Below are positions 61,106 to 64,000 of a stretch of 64,000 bases of DNA, in pieces. The stretch is from positions 124,001 through 188,000 of the forward strand of contig NZ_SPHO01000011.1 of the NCBI RefSeq assembly GCF_005845215.1, read 5' to 3'. The DNA is from Clostridium sp. 1001271st1 H5 (GTDB taxonomy: Bacteria > Bacillota > Clostridia > Lachnospirales > Lachnospiraceae). The notes under the pieces were generated by a model. It was not told the origin of the DNA, made no database searches, and saw only the letters and a list, made by a program, of their open reading frames with translations. The translations under genes were made by a program, and so were the position numbers. Numbering within the stretch: position 1 is the stretch's first letter; each line of letters begins with the position of its first letter.

Positions 61106-61516
61106 ATGATACGCTATGAACGGCTGTGGGCAACCATGGAAGCCAGGGGCATGACTCAGTACCGGCTGATTAAACATTATAACTTCAGCGCCGGACAGAT
61201 AGGGCGGCTGAAAAAGAATATGCATGTTTCCACCCATACCCTGGACACGCTCTGTACCATTCTGGACTGCTGCATCAGCGATATCATTGAGTATGTCCCT
61301 GAGGGACGGCCCCAGGTTCAGGAGGATGTCATCCAGGATGGTCCCGCTGCCGGGACAGCCTCCGAAGAAAAGGATGCAGCCTCCAAATCCAAGAAATCCG
61401 AAGCTTCCAAAGGCGATAAGCCCAAGAAGTCCGGCAAGTCCAAAAAGGGGGATAAAAAAGCTTCCAAGGAGAACAAAGAGGGTAAAAAAGGCAAGGACGG
61501 CAAGAAAAACAAGTAA
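61106..61516 (+). CDS. HTH protein with long lysine-rich tail
   Basis: A 136-residue protein with GGGAG ahead of the ATG. Residues 1-65 form an XRE-like HTH (YERLWATMEARGMTQYRLIKHYNFSAGQIGRLKKNMHVSTHTLDTLCTILDCCISDIIEYV). After a short linker, residues 90-136 are nearly all Lys, Gly, Ser, Ala and Asp/Glu (for example KSKKGDKKASKENKEGKKGKD), like the tails of histone H1-like proteins. It may combine specific binding with nonspecific DNA or RNA contact. A chromatin-type role is only inferred. The palindrome upstream suggests autoregulation. Confidence 0.75.
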   Translation: MIRYERLWATMEARGMTQYRLIKHYNFSAGQIGRLKKNMHVSTHTLDTLCTILDCCISDIIEYVPEGRPQVQEDVIQDGPAAGTASEEKDAASKSKKSEASKGDKPKKSGKSKKGDKKASKENKEGKKGKDGKKNK

Positions 61517-61533
61517 ACATTCAGCTATATCAG

Positions 61534-61582
61534 CAGACGGACAGGAAATTTTCAATCATTTCAGTCCGTCTGTTGTTTATTT
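61534..61582 (+). terminator. Terminator after Lys-rich HTH gene
   Basis: CAGACGGAC (61534-61542) pairs perfectly with GTCCGTCTG (61564-61572), followed by a T-rich run. Confidence 0.82.
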
Positions 61583-61691
61583 TCCACCTTTTTGTGGGAT
61601 TGTCGGATTTACTTTCTCCCTGCGGATGCTAAAATTAAGTTATGAAAAATGTGGTGAAGCAAAAAAATATGTTTAAGGGAGGAATGTTCAT

Positions 61692-62825
61692 ATGAGGAAA
61701 TTTCAAAAAGCAACCGCAGTCATCATGGCAGCAGCCCTGGCGGCCACAGGCTGTTCCGGAGGCGCATCAAAAACCAGCGCTCCCCAGCAGCCCGCAGAAA
61801 CCGGGGCAGCCAAGACAGAGGCAGCCGATGCCGGTACTGATAAGACAGAGGCGGCTAAGGATGCTGCTGCCGGAGATGAGGAACCAGTACTGGTAGTCTA
61901 TACAGCCAGAAGCGAGGCCCTGAACAATGCTGTGATTCCTGAGTTTGAGAAGGATACGGGAATTAAGGTGGAGGTGGTGGTGGCCGGTACCGGCGAGCTG
62001 CTTAAGAGGGCTCAGTCCGAAAAAGATAATCCCCTGGGTGACATCTTCTGGGTGGCTGACCAGACCATGCTCTCCTCCTCCAAGGAACTATTCATGGAGT
62101 ATGTGTCCTCTGAGGACGGGAACATGCTGGAAGCGTTCCGCAATACCACCGGCTATTTCACCCCTGCCTTTGCAGACCCGACGGTCATGATTGTCAACAA
62201 GGACTTAAAGGGCGACATGCAGATTGACGGTTTTGCGGATTTACTTAATCCGGAGCTAAAGGGCAAGATTGCCTTTGGCGACCCTGTAAACTCCAGTTCC
62301 GCATTCCAGTCCCTGCTGGCCATGCTCTACGGTATGGGCAAGGACGGCGACCCGTTATCCGACGAAGCCTGGGCTTACGTGGACCAGTTCATCGCAAATC
62401 TGGACGGCAAGATGGCCAACAGCTCCAGCCAGGTGTATAAGGGTGTTGCGGAAGGCGAGTATGTGGTGGGCCTGACCTGGGAAGACCCGGCTGCCAACTA
62501 TGTAAAGGAAGGCGCTGCGGTTGAGGTTGTATTCCCCAAAGAGGGAGCCATATTCCCCGGCGAGTCCGTACAGATTTTAAAGGACTGCAAGCATCCTGAG
62601 AATGCAAAGAAATTTGTGGATTACATGCTCTCAGAGAAGATTCAGAACGCAGTGGGCTCCAACCTGACAGTAAGGCCCCTCAGAAAGGATGCCAAGCTGG
62701 CTGACTATATGACGCCGCAGTCTGAAATCAAGCTGTTTGATAACTACGACGAGGGCTGGGTTGCTGAGCACAAGACGGAAATCACCAACCTCTTCAGCGA
62801 GCATATGGAGACTTCCATGGACTGA
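61692..62825 (+). CDS. Iron-type ABC transporter substrate-binding lipoprotein
   Basis: A 377-residue extracellular binding protein. The lipoprotein signal ends at ATGC (Cys20), followed by an Ala/Thr/Glu-rich linker to about residue 62. The mature domain begins EPVLVVYTARSEALNNAVIPEFEKDTGIKVEVVVAGTGELLKRAQSE, the pattern of the FbpA/AfuA group that binds ferric iron or phosphonate-type ligands. PLGDIFWVADQTML and KGVAEGEYVVGLTWEDPAANY support this. The next gene encodes a matching ATPase. Whether the ligand is iron, thiamine or another compound cannot be settled here. Confidence 0.9.
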   Translation: MRKFQKATAVIMAAALAATGCSGGASKTSAPQQPAETGAAKTEAADAGTDKTEAAKDAAAGDEEPVLVVYTARSEALNNAVIPEFEKDTGIKVEVVVAGTGELLKRAQSEKDNPLGDIFWVADQTMLSSSKELFMEYVSSEDGNMLEAFRNTTGYFTPAFADPTVMIVNKDLKGDMQIDGFADLLNPELKGKIAFGDPVNSSSAFQSLLAMLYGMGKDGDPLSDEAWAYVDQFIANLDGKMANSSSQVYKGVAEGEYVVGLTWEDPAANYVKEGAAVEVVFPKEGAIFPGESVQILKDCKHPENAKKFVDYMLSEKIQNAVGSNLTVRPLRKDAKLADYMTPQSEIKLFDNYDEGWVAEHKTEITNLFSEHMETSMD

Positions 62826-62879
62826 CCGGCTGCTCCGCTCATCTGACAGAACACGCAAAACAGGCATAAACATGCCCCC

Positions 62880-62969
62880 AAAGGACTGCCCCTTATGCTG
62901 ACCACATCATCCTGTCACCGCACTTCACCTCTTGGCGGCTCGAAACGGTCAGATTAGGCAGTCCTTTTT
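62880..62969 (+). terminator. Internal terminator within the ABC importer operon
   Basis: AAAGGACTGCC (62880-62890) pairs with GGCAGTCCTTT (62957-62967) across a 66-base loop, followed by T-run TTTTT. It lies between the binding-protein and ATPase genes, so it could limit expression of the ATPase relative to the abundant binding protein. Confidence 0.7.
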
Positions 62970-63021
62970 AAACGCCTGAAGCACAGGCGCCAAATACTCA
63001 TAACAAGGAGGGTTACAGACA

Positions 63022-64000
63022 ATGAGTGTAGCTATCAGCATAGAAAATGTAATCAAACGGTTCGGAAAGGATACCATCATAAACGGTCTGTCCTTAGACG
63101 TGCGGCCCGGTGAATTCTTCACCCTCTTAGGGCCTTCCGGGTGCGGCAAAACCACCCTGCTGCGCATGATTATAGGATTCAATTCCATTGAGGGCGGTAA
63201 AATCAAGATTGACGGCAAGGTCATCAACAACATCCCCACCAACAAGAGGAACATGGGCATGGTATTCCAGAACTACGCCATCTTCCCCCATATGTCGGTC
63301 CGTGACAATGTGGCCTTTGGCCTGAAGAACCGCAAGGTGCCCCAGGACCGGATTGAGTCGCAGGTGGACGATATTCTGAAGGTGGTTAAGATTGACCATC
63401 TGAAAAAGCGTATGCCATCCAAGCTCTCCGGCGGCCAGCAGCAGCGCGTGGCCCTGGCCAGGGCCATTGTCATCCATCCGGAGGTGCTGCTCATGGACGA
63501 ACCCCTGTCCAACCTGGACGCCAAACTGAGGGTGGAGATGAGGAACGCCATCAAGCGCATCCAGCAGCAGGTGGGCATCACCACCATATATGTAACCCAT
63601 GACCAGGAGGAGGCCCTGGCTGTATCGGACCGCATCGCGGTCATGAACGGCGGTGTCATCCAGCAGATTGACACTCCCAAGAATGTGTACCAGCGCCCCT
63701 CCAACATCTTTGTGTCCACCTTCATCGGCCTCTCCAACATCATGGACGGACGCATCGAGGCAAGGGACGGAAGGACACTGCTTCACATCGGGGATTACAG
63801 CGTTGCCATGGAGAATCTGGATGACAGCGCCAGGGACGGCCAGGCAGTGAAGGTATCCATCCGGCCTGAGGAATTCATTATCAGCCGGGACGGCAGCCAG
63901 GGCATACCTGCCATCGTACAAAGCAGTGTATTTCTGGGCATTACCACCCATTACTTTGTGGAGACAGAGGACGGCAGGGAAATGGAAGTCATACAGAACT
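63022..64000 (+). CDS. ABC importer ATPase, cut by window end
   Basis: The first 326 codons of an ATPase of the PotA/FbpC type, with AAGGAGGG before the ATG. Walker A is GPSGCGKTT (about residue 38), signature LSGGQQQRVALARAI (about 135), Walker B VLLMDEPLSNLD and H-loop VTHDQEEA. The C-terminal TOBE regulatory domain is entered (VKVSIRPEEFII and following). A typical family length of about 350 residues suggests only a few dozen codons are missing. A permease gene is expected just beyond the window. Confidence 0.93.
   Translation, partial: MSVAISIENVIKRFGKDTIINGLSLDVRPGEFFTLLGPSGCGKTTLLRMIIGFNSIEGGKIKIDGKVINNIPTNKRNMGMVFQNYAIFPHMSVRDNVAFGLKNRKVPQDRIESQVDDILKVVKIDHLKKRMPSKLSGGQQQRVALARAIVIHPEVLLMDEPLSNLDAKLRVEMRNAIKRIQQQVGITTIYVTHDQEEALAVSDRIAVMNGGVIQQIDTPKNVYQRPSNIFVSTFIGLSNIMDGRIEARDGRTLLHIGDYSVAMENLDDSARDGQAVKVSIRPEEFIISRDGSQGIPAIVQSSVFLGITTHYFVETEDGREMEVIQN

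Overview
The window looks like chromosomal DNA of a gut Lachnospiraceae bacterium, most like Enterocloster (the former Clostridium bolteae/clostridioforme group). This is inferred from gene content and protein style, not from a database search. Anaerobic metabolism is evident: an electron-bifurcating NfnAB pair, an oxygen-sensitive class III ribonucleotide reductase and rubrerythrin. Strong Gram-positive ribosome binding sites and the sporulation-type membrane protein YtaF also fit.

Layout. (1) 1-13429, minus strand: a small secreted wall-binding protein followed by a 4273-residue surface protein. The latter joins many SpaA/Cna-B-like pilin domains to an internal wall-sorting-like signal, extra membrane helices and a C-terminal class B-type sortase. 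(2) 13430-14270: gene-poor DNA with a 19-bp tandem repeat and a pyrimidine-rich repeat. (3) 14271-28389: nfnAB, an aldose epimerase-like gene, two tandem dihydrofolate reductases divergent from thymidylate synthase, a ketopantoate reductase-like gene and addBA (double-strand break repair). (4) 28488-29522: an FMN-binding-like membrane protein and a decayed LysR regulator.

(5) 29796-43399: a 13.6-kb integrative mobilizable element inserted inside an XRE-family regulator gene, whose 5' part lies at 29680-29795 and 3' part at 43400-44363. Both ends, a 7-bp core repeat and a reconstructable near-palindromic attP are visible. Cargo is an FtsX-type ABC transporter with an intramembrane-sensing histidine kinase and OmpR-type regulator; both promoters carry the same direct-repeat operator. 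The backbone has an IncQ/MobQ-like oriT, a DUF3847 protein, a MobA/MobL relaxase whose natural start seems to be ATA, a CHC2 primase, a VapE-type helicase, an iteron-like GGTTGAC cluster, a TnpW-like protein and a large serine recombinase.

(6) 44472-49044: a GntR/FCD regulator with a TRAP transporter and an HpaI-type aldolase, probably one catabolic operon with a visible promoter and palindromic operator. (7) 49184-55067: a small membrane protein, nrdD fused to a thioredoxin-like domain behind NrdR boxes and a structured leader, hflX, a TPR membrane protein and a dUTPase-like gene. (8) 55235-60892: two small XRE regulators, ytaF, scpB-scpA, a phosphoesterase, a HAD phosphatase and rubrerythrin. 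(9) 60991-64000: an HTH protein with a lysine-rich tail, then an iron-type ABC importer (binding lipoprotein, internal terminator, ATPase) cut by the window end.

The strongest candidates for something undescribed are the pilin-array/sortase fusion and the mobilizable element with its transporter/two-component module.
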